Shown here: positions 33,319 to 47,495 of the stretch, one piece after another
Layout of the letters: each line of letters starts with the position of its first letter
Position numbering within the stretch: position 1 is the first letter of the stretch
Origin: Rhynchosporium graminicola
Lineage: Eukaryota; Ascomycota; Leotiomycetes; Helotiales; Ploettnerulaceae
Length of the DNA stretch: 64,000 bases
NCBI GenBank assembly: GCA_900074885.1
Contig: FJUW01000057.1
Location: 108,939 to 172,938 of the forward strand
Direction of reading: 5' to 3'
The notes under the pieces: model-generated
Seen by the model: the letters and a program-made list of their open reading frames with translations, nothing else
Databases searched by the model: none
What the model was told of the DNA's origin: nothing
Translations under genes and position numbers: made by a program

Positions 33319-36300
33319 TGTGTCTGATGTATGTCTACAAGCAGTTTAATGTGACTTATCGACAAGACTTTCGTGATTGTTGACTGGGACGTGGCTGAAA
33401 GTAGTATTGTAAGTTGAGGGAAGTCCTGATATTTGTACTATGGAGCTCCAACAGGAGCTATGCAATGTAACCTTGGAGTATACTTTCACAGGCAGGGGTC
33501 CATCATGCAGTCAATTCAATGATTCATTTTTGGCATTTATTCGGGTTGGATGGTGTCGGAGTTTAGTGGAAGGTCTAACAATTTGCCATCAGTCCAGGGT
33601 CTGTCGATAGGCCCAAAAGTTGCTTCAGATATAAAAACACCTGGTGAACTTCAGGAATAGCTGGATCCGGTAACAGCTAACCAACATTTTTGATTCCATG
33701 TCATTGGCTGGATAGGTGAGATTGGCAGTTGATAGTCCGAGAGTTTACTGGCACAGCTTCTAGACCTGTCGCTTCGTTACGCTGCTCGAAGAGTCGTCAA
33801 GCACACCGCCGGATCCAGCGATTCGAAGCTAACTAAGTTTCCGCACTGTAAAAACCAGCTATCTGGGGCCAATCTTAGGGTGGAATGAGAGCACGACACG
33901 AAAGATATAAAGCAGAAAGAGATTTCTCGGAAAACAATCGCAGTTCCGCACAAGATTATGGTTGTTGATATCACTACCTCTTTTCTCGTTTGAGGAACCA
34001 TGAGAGTGTGTGCGAAGCCAAATAATCCTTCTTTGAAATTGCCGCTGGTCACCTCGTCAATACAAACTAGGCTCTATTTGGAAAGCTTATAGAGTAAACC
34101 GTGGGCTTCGCCTGAACTGCCATGTTGACAAGTTACAGCTAATCAGAATTATGTATTCGAGGAACTGTCGCAGAGCGATTTCTGCAAGCTGAATTGCTTC
34201 TGGGTAGAATCTCTGTTGGATACTCTTTGACATCACTGACTAAATTGTTGACGTCGACACTGACATCGAGCCATTTTTATGACGATTTTGATGTCTTATG
34301 AATATCTTGGAAAAGGCTTGATCACAGAGACAAGCCTTCATCCCATGACTTGGCGTCTTGAGTGGCTAGTTTTCATCGGCATAAAGCCCTACGAGTCTGC
34401 AACCTCACATGAGCAGCTGCAATTTGATATCTCGTCCCGGATTCCAGCTGAGCGAGATCAAAAGATGTCGTTGAATACAGCCAATTAGATTAGCCAAATG
34501 AGGAACGTGGTCTCAACACTGGTCAGGAAAAATTGTTGATTAGTGTAACGAGAGCCGCGTCTAAACTTCTGGGGGGGTAAGCCTGCCGTCTTTGACTATA
34601 ATATTTGCAAGAAGGCCAACAGGCTTTCATTCCACACCACACGACTTGTCAACTTGGAATCTAGACTTCGACCTCTCTAACATCGCAACAGTCAATTCAT
34701 CTGAATGTGGCGTTCTACAGCGCGAAATGAAAACGCCACATACGATAACGCGGTTCATGCGCTCACATCGCCATGAATATCTCGAAATGAAAGGTGTAGC
34801 TTCATTGGGTGTCACATTTGGAAGTCTTCGAGCCGGTCAAGAAACAAAGCAAAACAATCTTTCCAAAAGGTTCATGTGATATACGTCTGTCTCTCCATAG
34901 TGTCATGCTGCTGCAAACATGCCATTAGATGCCACTGTCATCGGGCCCGAATATCCGGCAACGACGTCTGCCAATTCTTCCCAAGCCAGAATGGCGTGCG
35001 TCGAAAGTCTTGAACAAGGGACGGCGTTTCCTTGAGTCGTGTAGACCGATAGTCAAGCTTTGATAAGCTTTCCAGCTCTGGTCTGTGGTACTTATCAGAT
35101 ATCGATTTCCATCGTAATTTCTGATCAAGAGCTGGATGCTCTCGAACATGAGTTATTATTGATTTCACTCCTCTTTTTAAGACCAATGATCATCACTAGG
35201 ATGCCATGATCACAAAGTTGTACCCGTACCTTGTTAAGATGTCCCAGCTACCTCATCCATGGGAAGATCTCATGCACACAAACTACCCGTTGCCGCTAAG
35301 CAACGTCACACATACATCATATCAAAGTCATTAATCATATCTACACCGAAAAAAGCACAGCCTTTCGCCTACGATCACTCAATCACTTCTACACGTGCAG
35401 ACTTCAGAGGCTCAGAGAATCTCAGATTACTGTGTGGTGCAAGCTAGATATATGTGTCTTTAGTTCTCGTGATGCCGTTCTGATTGTGCTTTTGGGTTCC
35501 ACGGTTCTCGCTTGTCGAATTCTTATTAACTTGAAGCTCCGATGCTTCTCTTTGGTCACCACGACTATCGGATTCTGGGAGATATCTGCTTGTTGCCGGT
35601 CTTCATTCCGGTTCCTATTGGAGATCCAAGTCCGCTTTGCAAATGAACCCGAGAAATTCTGCTTTCTGCTCAGATCGACGTCGAAGATGACAGAACATAA
35701 CCTCCACCTGGCCAAATTCCTATCATCAAAAAATGTGTAAGTGGCACCTCCCATACTCCTCCCCGAAGCATGCATGTTGATTTAGAGCCATTCTTTCAAA
35801 GAAAGATCTCGAGATTTTTTCCAGTCTGTATCACCGTATGCTCGACTGGTATATTTTCGGGCGTTTACGAGCAGACCAAACACATTGTCTTTATGCCATA
35901 AATTGCCTGCACGAACAGGAAGGATAGCGAGTGTCGATTCTCGATCCCGAACCCTATTCTAGAAGTCAAGAGTGTTATCAGGTGAGGCGTCTTCAGGAGA
36001 CCTGAAAAGCAAATGGAACTGCCCAATTTAGAAACATTTTCCGAGGTAGCCAAATGTCTTGGGGTGAAGTTTATTATGCATATAACGAAGTTCGACTGTA
36101 TCGAAAAGGAGGGTGTCACTGCTAGACAACATGGCCTTCGATACACCGGAAATTGGGACCAGAGCAGGATCACAGTGAAGGAAACATTTAGGAAAATACG
36201 CGGTGATCGATCATTGAAGAACGAAGGGGAGGGTCGCAGAATCGGTTATCGTAAATGGAATCCGCACGAGGACTACTTTGTGACCTTTGGAGTGTAAAAG

Positions 36301-37617
36301 AAGCAGGGCTTGGATTGGGAATGACAGGTTTTACAGAAAAACCTTTTGGTTTATTCAGATATTGGTCCTGATAACTGACGGCACATAATCAGCTACCAGT
36401 AAATCCATCTCCCGCAAAGTATCCTTCCAGAACCGGCTATTCAACATATACGACTGCCCCAGATGTACATACCTCAAATCATGAGCTCATTGTCCAGCAT
36501 TTCTCAAGAACTCTTAATGCTAGCAATCCATGGAATTTTCTTAGCTGCCACCCAAAAATATACACTTCCTAACCAAATCAGGTTCTCGCGAGCTCGCATG
36601 TTGATAATCTATGGCTCACCTCAACATGACCACCGGACTTCATCGATTAAAGTAGAATGCCACACATACCACCATATCCGACCCCAAATACGGTGCAGCG
36701 AACAACAGAAATTGATGAATCTTCTGCCTTGATCAAACAAACTCCACATTCTCCACACCCACATATACACCCCCGTATCTTACCATCAGTAATTCGATCA
36801 CACACTAGCAACCAGCATGGATCTCGTAACAAACAGTGATGACTTACACGTTCACAGCGACGGAGCTCATGGAAGTAAGTATAATCCATCTTTCACAGAA
36901 GAAAAACGAAGATGGGTGGGAAACTAGACGCGGCGATAGTTGGCTCGTTAACAGCATACAGCTATATACTATACAGAGAGTACATCTCCATTGAAGCCAT
37001 CCATGAACAAAAGTAACCCTGTAACAGAAACAAATCAGGACTTCCTCCCTAACTACGCACTTTTCTCAATGACAAGAGAGAGGAATCTGAGAATCACTCA
37101 TGCCCCATCCAGTATTTCTCGTGCCATCGATTTCGCATACGGGGAACAGACGGGAGAATGGGCTTCGTGAATATTTTCGTGCGTTGTGATACTCGTGGAG
37201 AGACCTTAAACGGTAGGTTTCGATTTACCTCTCCGATATGAACCAAATTTACAATTTCCAGCTTACTTTACTCACAGTTGCTATTATCACTTGCCCTGAA
37301 GGTGATAATTCAGAATGATGCATGCATTGTTGAGATTACTAAAGCTTCCTTCCAATCCAGCCATCATCTCATCCCAGTCTGCAAAGTATAGTAACCAATA
37401 CAAAGTACGGTTGTCAGCAGATGCAAGTGCAAATACCTAAGTGAATACAGGCCACGAAATGTACTTCATGCTCGAGGGCAGTTTCCATTTTCCGTACCTG
37501 CCAAGTCAAACAATGCTCAAGAACTCCTCCAGACCAAATCCACCCCTATTTTTATCCGATTCCCACCCATTCAGATACCACACCAAATAGCGCCGCAGAT
37601 GAATCCCCCTCTCCCCC
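33319..37617. other. Long spacer, no gene supported
   Basis: About 4.3 kb. Candidate frames (for example 36013-36297 plus, 94 codons, and 34592-34879 plus, 95 codons) show no family motif or splice structure. The part next to 33318 should contain the transporter promoter; a CACGT core is seen near 33387 but no full CACGTG. Confidence 0.45.
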
Positions 37618-40184
37618 TCAAGTCTCGGCCATAAAACCACCCGCCTGAGCAAATCTCAACTGATACTCCCTCAAATCTGCCCAATTCCGCAGTTCCTCTT
37701 CCTCATCCACGACCCCGTCGCCATTATCGCTCTCACTTCTCAAGCCGGGGCTAATCCTCTCAAGCTTCATAAGCACATCAAGGAAACGACCAAGATATTC
37801 TTCGGATTTGACTTGCATGGGACCTTTCCGGCTCTCGGGGGTTTCGATTAATGTGGAGGCAATTTGGCGGATTTTGTTGATCTGGAGATATATTAATTAG
37901 AGTTGAGGGGTTTTCGGAGCACGAGACTTACGAAGCTACCGCCATTTGGTTCCATATTAACCTGGTTGATACAACTCAAAACCTTCAAGAGATCCTTGAC
38001 GATACTCTCGCGCTCCTGTGCAACATTTGTCTCATCATAATGACTCGTGATAGATTGCTTCGGAAGCATTCCATCCAATCCCACAGCCATAACGCCCGGT
38101 GAACCAAGCTGTAACGACTCGCCCGAACTACTCTTTACTTTCTCATACGCATCGAAGAGATTGCAGTATTTGTCGACGAACGAGGATCTCGTACCAAGCT
38201 GACTACCATGAATGTTGGCTTTTTGGATCTCGAACTGCAAACGACGACGCTCTTCTGTCTTCTCAATAGGCCATTGGTTTCCGTCACCGCCGTTTGACCG
38301 AATACCTGGGTAGTCTGCATTGGGTGGGTAGTATTGGAAGATGGAGTGCTGGAAATCTCCTGAGCTGGAGCCGGGCGAGAGCATTAATTCTTGCGGAACG
38401 ACTTCTAGAACTTGCTTGACGTTTCGAAGACATTCCTCCAGGACTCGCTTTTGGCGGTTCCAGTCAAAGACTTCGTCGATGCCATATGCAAGCTCCATAG
38501 TAGAAAGAGGAGTGACGGTCTTGTAGATGCGGACATTGATATTGAAGCCGGTGATTTTCGATAGAACTCCAGGTGGTTGGGACTCGATATGATCAACAAA
38601 GATGTACTCATCGTCAATCTCCATTGGGAGTGGAGGGTACGGGTTGTTGGTAGTAGGTGGAGGAATCAGTAGCTCGCCGAATGAAGCACCAAGCTGTTGA
38701 ATCGAGCTACACAAATCAGTAATATACAAGATATGCTGGAACAATCAACTTACATGACACCAACAAACATTACCCAGAACAGTCGGCGACCAATTTCTTG
38801 GCGAATATAATCGACTGGCTCACTAACACCTTGCATGCTGTTTGAGTCGGCTCCATACGCTTCCGGAAGTGCTCCTACAGCCAAGCTAGCATCATTGGAT
38901 TTATGTGCACCAAGTACCCGAATAATGGTCAAGCACTCGCCAAAGTACAGACGTGTCTGCTTCCATCGAAATGTGTATGCGCCCGCCAGACCCAGGAAAT
39001 AGCTTGTGGCTGCATCGTAGACTGACAACTCCTTATCCAGGTATCCTGGTCCGCGCGCAGCGACCGCAACCTTGTGGCATCGTTCGACCAAGCTCATAGA
39101 ATTTGGGAAAAGATGTTCACGATGTTGTGCCTTGAGGTGGAGGCGTGGCTTTCGAGGAAAGGATGCGACCAAAACTCCGACCATCGACGCCATTAGCGCG
39201 AGGAACGAAGGGTTTTTGAGATCCTCTCTGTTGTTGAAGGCAGCACGGAAGGAGGGCTCATGCGGGAATGGGCAAAGAGGGTGGATATATGTGAAGAAGT
39301 CGTCAATCAGGAGCTCGAGGGTTGAGAATGGGCATATTGACTCGGCGTTGAGGACCGCGTGAGTAGAGAAGGACGCAAGAGTTGCAGCGACATTGCTTGG
39401 AGACGAAGGCGAGGAGAATCCAGCAGCCAGAGACTCGCGGGCCTTCTTCTTTATAGCTTCTGCGTGTCTGTTTGGGGGTCCTCTTCTTTTGCTCTGTCGT
39501 TCGAAAGTACAAGGGATATCGAGAGCGGCGCAAGCTCGACACGGCGGTCCAGATTCGTCGCACTATTAACAAATGTTAGCTTTTTCTTGTTCGAAACTGA
39601 ACTGTTGGGTTTATTGTTACCTTGACTTTTCTCATACTACAAGAATCGCAAGCTTTGCGCAGACGATTCCCCTTATGACCCTTACCCTCACCACCATGAT
39701 TAGATGACGAAGGGGACGGAGCAGGCAGTTGTACGCGCTGCTGCTGTTGTTGTATATCTTCTACATGACCACCATTGGCATACGCTTGCAGTTGCTGTTG
39801 AACACCCTGATCGTACTGGAAGGATTGCTGGTTAGGAAGTCCTTGGTGTCCATGAGGGGAGAGCGAGTTCGAGATATGGCCTTGACCATTTCCACCACTA
39901 GGACTAGGACCGCGAACGCCATTATGCGACTGCGACTGCTGTTGCTGATGTGGAAGTGATGGCGACTGTTGAGCTTGCTGTGCATGAGGATGGTGAGGAT
40001 AGGAGCTTCCTGGGTTCGAATTGGGATTCGAGTAGCCAGACATAACAACGGTTTCAAAACCGCGATGGGCGAAATATTGGTCGCCGGCAAGACCGCGGGA
40101 GAATCGTGGTGTTGTTATCGGGATATTAATTGGAGTGGAAGCTTGATAGTTCAGGTGCGGGTGGTGGTGGGATGAGGATGACAT
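37618..40184 (-). CDS. Zn2Cys6 fungal-specific transcription factor
   Basis: Nuclear DNA-binding regulator, 803 residues in four exons: 39621-40184, 38754-39562, 37932-38706 and 37618-37881. All junctions keep phase (GTAACA...AATAG, GTAAGT...TGTAG, GTAAGT...CTCCAG). The N-terminal 170 residues are Ser/His/Gln/Asn-rich with short poly-Gln runs. The binuclear zinc cluster has Cys at 179, 182, 189, 196, 199 and 206 (C-x2-C-x6-C-x6-C-x2-C-x6-C), followed by the basic linker SKRRGPPNRHAEAIKKK. Intron 1 splits the cluster just before the third Cys. The fungal_trans middle homology region follows, with FFTYIHPLCPFPHEPSF and EIGRRLFWVMFVGV. ATG 40184 (MSSSSHHH) is chosen; ATG 40043 (MSGYSNPN) is an alternative. 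The frame stays open further upstream by chance. The target pathway is not evident. Confidence 0.9.
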
Positions 40185-43100
40185 AAGCAGGTCGGGTTGT
40201 GGTCTCGTGACCCAAGTTTCGCTTCTTCTTCGTCTGATGTCGGGTGAAAATAACCTAAGGCAAGGAAGGTAATGCAGCCGGAAGCGACGCGGAATCGAAG
40301 TAAAAGCGAAGGGCCGCGGGTGATTACCGTACCGTGGAATCGACGTCGAATGCTTGCGGAAATAAGAAGATACTTCGAGGTTAAAGCTTAAGCTTATGAT
40401 CTCAGTGCGGAGGATGGTGGCGTGGTAAAGTATAAGAGGTCGTCGGGTCCTGCAGGTAAGGTGAGGTATATTTGGTTCTTTTCTGTCTTTACTCGCTTGC
40501 TGGCTTGCTTGACCCGTCCGAAGTTTCACCTAGGAAGAGAGGACGCCGCGGTATCAATGAAGACGATGGAAAGATCTGGTTAGGATGGAAGGTTTGAGGG
40601 AGATAGATGAAGAAGAAGCAGAAGAGAGCAGAGCAGAGTAAGGCCAGTAAAGCTGGGCACGACGGCAGAGATGAAGTGAAGTACGAGCCAGCCAGCCAAG
40701 AGTACCGCTATGTCTTCCTTCGATCCGAGTCGACAACCCCCGCGTCCAGCTGCAAACCTGTCAGTGGAAGGTTTGAAGTCGACGATCGTGGGTCAAAGTC
40801 GAGTGAGTCGGTAAGGTACTATCTGTCGCGACGCGGCTACTGCAATGTGGGCGGTTGCCAGTATGCGGTTGGCGGTGAACGTTCCGGTATTCTGGTCGTC
40901 TATCTTTCAATTTTCATCCCGTCTTCTATTCCAGTTGGTGCGATTAATCGTCCTTCAATTCCGGGGGACTGGCTTCCGTAGATTTCGTTCTTTTTTCCTG
41001 TTGTTTCCTTCAGTGTCTGTCTTTGCAAGCTCAGCACTGTGTCATGTATCTTTTCATCTCAACCATTTTAAGAGCTGGTGGGGATTGGTTGATATGTACT
41101 CTCTCAATGGTGACCTTCTGCCCCTCCATCGCGAGTCCCCTGCTCCTGCCGGACTATTCAAACATGGGCAGGGCATGATTGCGCACTGAGTCCCTGATCC
41201 AACCTGTGGCCCTGTGAGACAGCGTGCAGGACAGGCCAATGAGTGTAGTGGGTTGTGGCGCAAGGCGACCAGTGATAGAAAGACTTGACTGTGGAGGAGG
41301 CAGTAGTGTGGAAAGTGTGGATTCGATGAATCGTGATTTCATTATGAAGGGTCTTTTGTTTCTCTACGAATGCACCCTCTGAACAGGATGTCTGTTACGT
41401 CTATTCTCAGATCTGTCCTTTCGAGCAATAAGATTGGGAAAGTCAGGCTGTTCTTCAATGCTTCTAGAAGCACAGCCTGCTTGCATGAATTCCTTCCCGA
41501 GTTAGCCCTGCATTGTTTCGATCGCGCTGCAATCCTCTACAACCTTGCACTTGTTCCTAGAAATATGCTTGATTTTGCGATTTGAGAAAGACAGACATCA
41601 AAATGCCACTATATCGCGGACCTGAGTAATGAGCAACTACGGGATGTCCTCCGATCGTTGTCTAGAGAACCATATTGCGAAATCCTCCGCAATTTACTTC
41701 CCGCTGTCATGATGCATAACTCTTCGGCAACTTGCAACAAGTGCAAAGGGCTAGACCAGTAGCAGTTCACCATCTCAAGCCTCCAAGCTGGGCACAATCG
41801 TGTCTGGCTAGAGTATCTACCAGTACGGGGTGACTTGGGTGCGCACATGGCTCCCTGGAGCCGTGCCATCATGATAAGTCGAGTAAGTCAACCAACGGCC
41901 AGGGTGCGTAACACGACAACGGAAAATTGCAACGAGATGTCATCCTATAAGGTGACAGCATGCAGGGTGCAGGTGTTGATTTAGAGTTTACGCATTGCAT
42001 GAAAAGCACCCAGGCTACCCGAAAACATCAGCCAAGAACGGATGTCAAGATGAAAACTGACCACGAGTCAGGCTATAGGGTGCGCTAGGAAGTGGCCGGT
42101 GAGGCACGTGTAGAAAACTGAGATCAAAGTCTTGATACATACTTGAACATGGATTTGAACATTAGATTGTGATCGCTCTTTGCAGTCTCCCTAGAGATAG
42201 AGAATGAATCATCTCTCAAAATTCAAGTCACTTCAAATACGGGACCTGCTGCAAGATACGACCTTCTAAGAATTGACTTTGTCGCCAAAATCGGCCACTC
42301 CATCCTCAACCCCAGGGTCGTGTTGTCATTCCGTACATGGTTAAGCGAGAGTCATGTCGGGTTTTGACGGTGAGGACCAAAGACTGTGTGTGTACTTGGT
42401 ATTTATCGATTGGCACCCGGATGCGGATGCGGCCCGCGAGAACCTGGATTTCGAAGAGATGATGATTTTTTATTTTATAATGTGACAAAAGGTTCTTGGG
42501 ACATGGAAGCCTTGTGTTCAGAGGAGGAGGACCTCTTTCTCCGACACATTTCGTCCGATCAAGAGTCAAGTCGTTGCATATTTTCTTTTTGAGAATGGAG
42601 ATTCTTCGGAAGCTGAAGAAGCATCAAGTCTGGTGATCGAATCCTTTTCCCCACTCTACTTCAATCGATGAAGTTAAGAGCTTCATCCCTCCATGACACC
42701 TTCTAGCTGGCTTCTAGAAGGATAATTAATGAACCCAGTCTGCCTTGCCAGTGGCTCACATCCCAAGGCTCCAACCCGAAATCTTCTCCAGAAGAGCATA
42801 GCCGTTCGTGTCTAAACCCCTTTCTCGACCGACTCAGGTACGATAATGAAGGATGAGGTGGTAGATACTGAGTCACGCGGATCGAGGAGATCTCATGTTT
42901 CCAAAGAGAGTATGGGGTCGGGAATTCCTCACGTGAACGGCTTGGACGGTAAGAAGCCGTGTCCGATGGCAGGTCAGTGCTCTCTGTCTCGATATTCAAG
43001 GGGTACCTTGCAGGACTCGGCTTTACACGGGAAACTCTATCTTTATCTTGACAGCAAGGTAGGGAATAGTGGAGATGTACTCCGTACGTGCGTAAGGAAG

Positions 43101-43656
43101 GTGGAGGAGGGCGGCTGGAGAGTTCCGCATGCATTAATTTCGACGGGGAGCTGTCGATGCCAGAGTAAAGTGGATGATTGGGGTACTAAGTATACCTCGC
43201 GATATGAGAATCAAAAGAAAGTCATGAAGCGAATCCAGGACTGCACCTGATCATTACAGTAATGCCACGAAAAACTTGTAAGACTTCGACATAATGGAGG
43301 AGTCAAATTCACGACATTGATTTGGCACCTCTACTCAAGATGATATGGGGACCTCGCCCTGGCTGGCCACTTCTTTCTGACACTAATAGGGGAGATGGCC
43401 CGATGTCGGCAATCCCCATAATTGTCTTCGAAGCTGGGGAAGCTCAAATGGTCTGATCTTAGAGTGACGCAAGGGCTTTGATTCACCTGTGGCTGCCGAT
43501 GGCGAAGCCGTTCGTCCGGATTCTAGAGAAAGGGGTCTGGCATCGATGGCAACCTTCCATCAACGACAACACATGGCAAAAACAGCGTAGACGAGCGTCT
43601 CTATGCATGTTCCTGATCTTGCTATGCAGAACTCTATTCATGATAAATCACACCCT
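40185..43656. other. Intergenic, no gene supported
   Basis: About 3.5 kb. The first 500 bp are the likely leader and promoter of the Zn2Cys6 gene. Other frames, such as 42846-43250 plus (134 codons) and its antisense partner, have no recognisable motif. Confidence 0.45.
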
Positions 43657-45251
43657 TCAAATCTTCGCTCTCAACTCTCTACTCCTCGCAAACCTAGCCG
43701 CGCTCAAGAATCCTCCACCAACCATCAAGACACTACCTGCAAAGATCATCGCATACTCGTACTCCCCATTCTTCCTTTGTATCAACTGTCCACAAATCGG
43801 CGGACCGGTAAGAACAGCAAAACTAACAATAGTAAACACCATCCCCATCCTCGTTCCCGCCATCGTCAAATCCGTCGTCAAGCTACTCAGCGCAACAGGA
43901 AACAGACTTTGAATACCCGCAGCCGTAGTACCATAAACGACTGCCCACCCATACAGTCCTCCTTTCGAACCGACAGCAATCCAGCAGAGCACCAGAATGG
44001 ACGTCATGAACGTAAATAACGTCAAGGTATTGATAGGCCCCCAATACCTATCCGCCACATGTCCCGGAACAATCCTCCCAATAGTCCCAAGACCATTCAT
44101 CACAATAAGCAGGTTCACCGACTCCTTATATGGCAGCCCAATTACATTCCTCGCAAAACTGCCCACGTAATAAAACGCGAAATAAACTGCCCAAAATGAA
44201 AAAAACATACCGATTGCAAACAACACGTACGTAACCTCCTTGAAACTCTTCCAATCGACCAACGCGCCCGTTCTCCTGGGTGGCATGCGCGGTTTGATTC
44301 CGATATTACAAATCACCAGACATCCTAACTGGATGAAACCCAATGCTCGCATCGTCCAGGGAAATCCGATTTTAGGTAACAAGCTACTAACCATAGCCGG
44401 GAAAACCATACCACCAGTCGCACTACCTGCCGCTCCTATACCCAGCGCAAGACCTCGTTTGGAGCTGAAGTAAGTGCTCAGGAGACTCAAACTAGGACAG
44501 AATAGACAGCCATTGCCCAACCCGCAACATACGCCTTGCGCGAGGAACAGTTGCCAGTAGGAGGTAGAGAGAGATGCCATGAATGTACCGAAGACAGCGA
44601 GGACGGAACCGAGTAGGAAGACGGGTCTGAAGTATCCTGCGTCGGTGAGTCGGCCAGTGAAGGTGCCGACGAAGAAGAGGAAGAATATCTGGATGCTTCC
44701 TATCCAGGAGATGTCACTTGGTGCACGATTGAGAGAGGTGACATAGTAGGTTTGGAAGACGCCGAAAGAGTTTATGAACCCCCAGGTGTTCATTATTACG
44801 AGATGACCGAACGCGGCTAGATAAGATGAGATGGTGAGCCAATTTAGATTCTTTGACGAATGGAATGATGATCATGGGTATTTGGTATAGGTGAAGTGAT
44901 AGAGAGGTTCAAAAACATACCTTGCATCCAAGCAAACCATCCACCATCGGGAGGTGGTCCAAGATCCTTCCAGCTACTTTTTGTGAGGATCCTCGTGACT
45001 TTGCCACCTTCCTTCCTTCCTTTCCTGTCATCTACATTCCCATCCCAACCATCGCCCCTCGGAGCATAGATGCCATCACCATCCCTCTTCTCCATATCTG
45101 TCAATTTTCTCTCTAGGTCTTCCACTACATCTCCATTCTGCGCAATTTCATAAGAAGAGCTCAGCGATGCAGACGCCCGAATCGATTGCCCCCCATCCTC
45201 GGCTGTCCTATTGACTCCGGAAGAATCCAGTCGTGGTTGTGGTATTGTCAT
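43657..45251 (-). CDS. Monocarboxylate-porter-like MFS transporter
   Basis: Twelve-helix MFS membrane transporter of the fungal MCT-like group; the substrate is unknown. Exons are 44921-45251 and 43657-44816. The 104-nt intron is GTATGT...ATCTAG with phase 1 continuity (WMQ then AAFGHLVIMNTWG). The product is 496 residues. The first about 97 residues are a polar cytoplasmic tail with acidic and basic clusters. The family signature PPPDGGWFAWMQ (residues 99-110) precedes the first membrane helix. Helices follow from NTWGFINSFGVFQTYY through QLFLAQGVCCGLGNGCLFCP and KRGLALGIGAAGSATGGMVF (helices 4-5) to the C-terminal ARFARSRELRAKI. ATG 45251 is chosen because the tail then matches family length. 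The frame also extends to an ATG at 45425, which would add 58 residues unlike the family. Confidence 0.92.
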
Positions 45252-47495
45252 ACTTGCGGTTCCATGTTCCTCGACAAGTACTTGAAATAATCCCTGCGTT
45301 CTTGTTGTCTGAATGAGAATCAAAAGAAATCGATATGACGCTGGAAAAAAATAGTTAGCTTCTGTTAGTGAGAGCGTAGGTGGGATGTTTAGCTCCTTTA
45401 TGCAGACTAACTTATTTACGCCCATCTATGAAGATGACTGATCATTCAATTAGAGATGTAACTCCAGGTTGATTGTAATTGGGACGAATCTCTGCTACTA
45501 CAAAAACGATGAAGCGATTAATATCTACTATACACAATTGTCACGCTTCACTTTAGCTAATTCAATGTCGCATCAGAACACCGCTCGACTAAGAAGAAAA
45601 TAACGTTTCTTCAGAAGAAGCAAAGCGATGACTAAACATACGCCTTTGACACATCAATCGATATACATCTCATACAATCCCACTTTACCTGCATTGCTGT
45701 ACATGATACGGCATAGACACGTCTGGGTACCTAGATCGCATCTCGGCTTCGGCTATAAAATTGCAATAAACAATCGCCGCATGGGAATCCAGAGCCCTGA
45801 TATGCAAAGCACTTTGGTAGGAAATTTTAAACTTTCTGATACATAAGGAGAACTTGAATAGTTACTGTACTGGTATGAAACGTAACATTGGAGCCGCGAA
45901 AGTACAATTTTACCGAGTGAGCCACTCTAAACTGCATTGCATGTTGAAATGTGCTTTTCGTCCATGTAACCTTTCCCTGTGCCGTGATGCCGGCTTGGTG
46001 GCTGCGAGTGCATGGCGGGGGTGGGGTAAGTCACTTCGAGGGGGATTTCCCGTGTTGCATTTTCGTATGCATCGAAAATTCTAGGCTTTCCGTCGATACC
46101 GTGTATCCTCTTTAACAAGTTTCCACTTCAATGATTCTCATACAATAGACAAGTGATATCAACAAGATGTGATGTTGAACCAATGTCGAACCTCTTCTTC
46201 TCAGAAATGTCCTCGCTAGCCCTCCCTCTCCTTGGAGTGCTACCTTCCTCTTCTAAGCAGAGTATATACCTAATAGCTGCCAAAATCGAGGCTCGAAGGC
46301 AATACACAAGGGAAGCTTCAATTGAAGAACATTGGATAGGGCTAGTCTATTACCGGAATGGATTTGCTGTGAACTGATTCACTGTTGTCGATCATTGACA
46401 CTAGCATCTGAACCACCAGAAAATAACTTGAAGCAATCTGTGTTCTGAAAGCATTTTTTACATATTCGAGGCTTTTGTCGCCGTCATCTGTTCAATCAGC
46501 CGAGAGTTCATTGTAAATTCAAGTCTTTTTGATCAACCCCCGCTCGCCCCCCATTCACTCTCTTTCCTTCCATCTCTGAGCCCATCAGGCTGTTCCTCCA
46601 ATCCTTCTCAAAAGGCTTTTCTCCGTCATCTCCCTCTAGGAAGATGCTTTTTATACACGAGCGGTCACTACCCTTGCGCTCCACTCGAAGAAAGCTAAAA
46701 CTTTTGCACCATCCACTCGACTGCTTGTACCACTTGTTTCTAGATTTAGCATTCCATGGTCATGTAGAATCGAATCGCAAAGTAAATTAGGTGTTACTGC
46801 TCCCTGAGATCCTCAGAGCGAAGGAGTATTAGGTATAAGTACTATTAACATTCCCTCTACTGCCCTCTCCGATGTGCAGTAAACAGATGAACACCGCTGG
46901 TGTTTTGCATGACGACGGGTTGTGAATAGTCCTAGAGTAAGTTCGCAAATCATTTTTGTAATTCGGATGCTGCTATGTACTACGGTATTCGAAATACACA
47001 TGATTTGCAGAAACAAGTCTCAAGCCTGGTCTTTAAGTATATATGGCAGTAGATTTAATAGTGGTCAGGATGTGTTGTCGCCTAGCTTTCTGCTGTCACC
47101 TCTAAATATCTCCGAATACACCTATCTGCTCATAGGATGACTTTAATAGACCTAGTGATATCTTCCCTCACTCCCAAACCCAGACATGAAACTCTTCTCT
47201 AAAGACCGAAGTCCTTTAAGTTAATCAACGGTTTCTTCACGTTACTTTCTATGATTTTTCTTTGAGATCCGCTATCCTCATATGATGTTCTTGCGGACTG
47301 TATTTATACATGAGCCATGATTGAGATAAATTCAATATCCATTGAAGCAAAAGCCTTGCCATACTATGTTTCCTCTGCCTAACTTACAAGCTGAAGCACA
47401 TCTTAGGCGACTCAAACCTCCCCGTAAATCTCGGAAGTCTGATCAACAAACAAAGTACAGTTCTTTTGGCAGCGATGGAAAAAATACCCTAGATT
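45252..47495. other. Intergenic, no gene supported
   Basis: About 2.2 kb of short overlapping frames. The part next to 45251 is the likely promoter of the MFS gene. Confidence 0.45.

Noticed and set aside
40185..40529. N-terminal extension of the Zn2Cys6 protein by about 115 residues
   Set aside because: The frame is open upstream but Arg-rich and unlike the Ser/His/Gln-rich start; it is more likely leader sequence.
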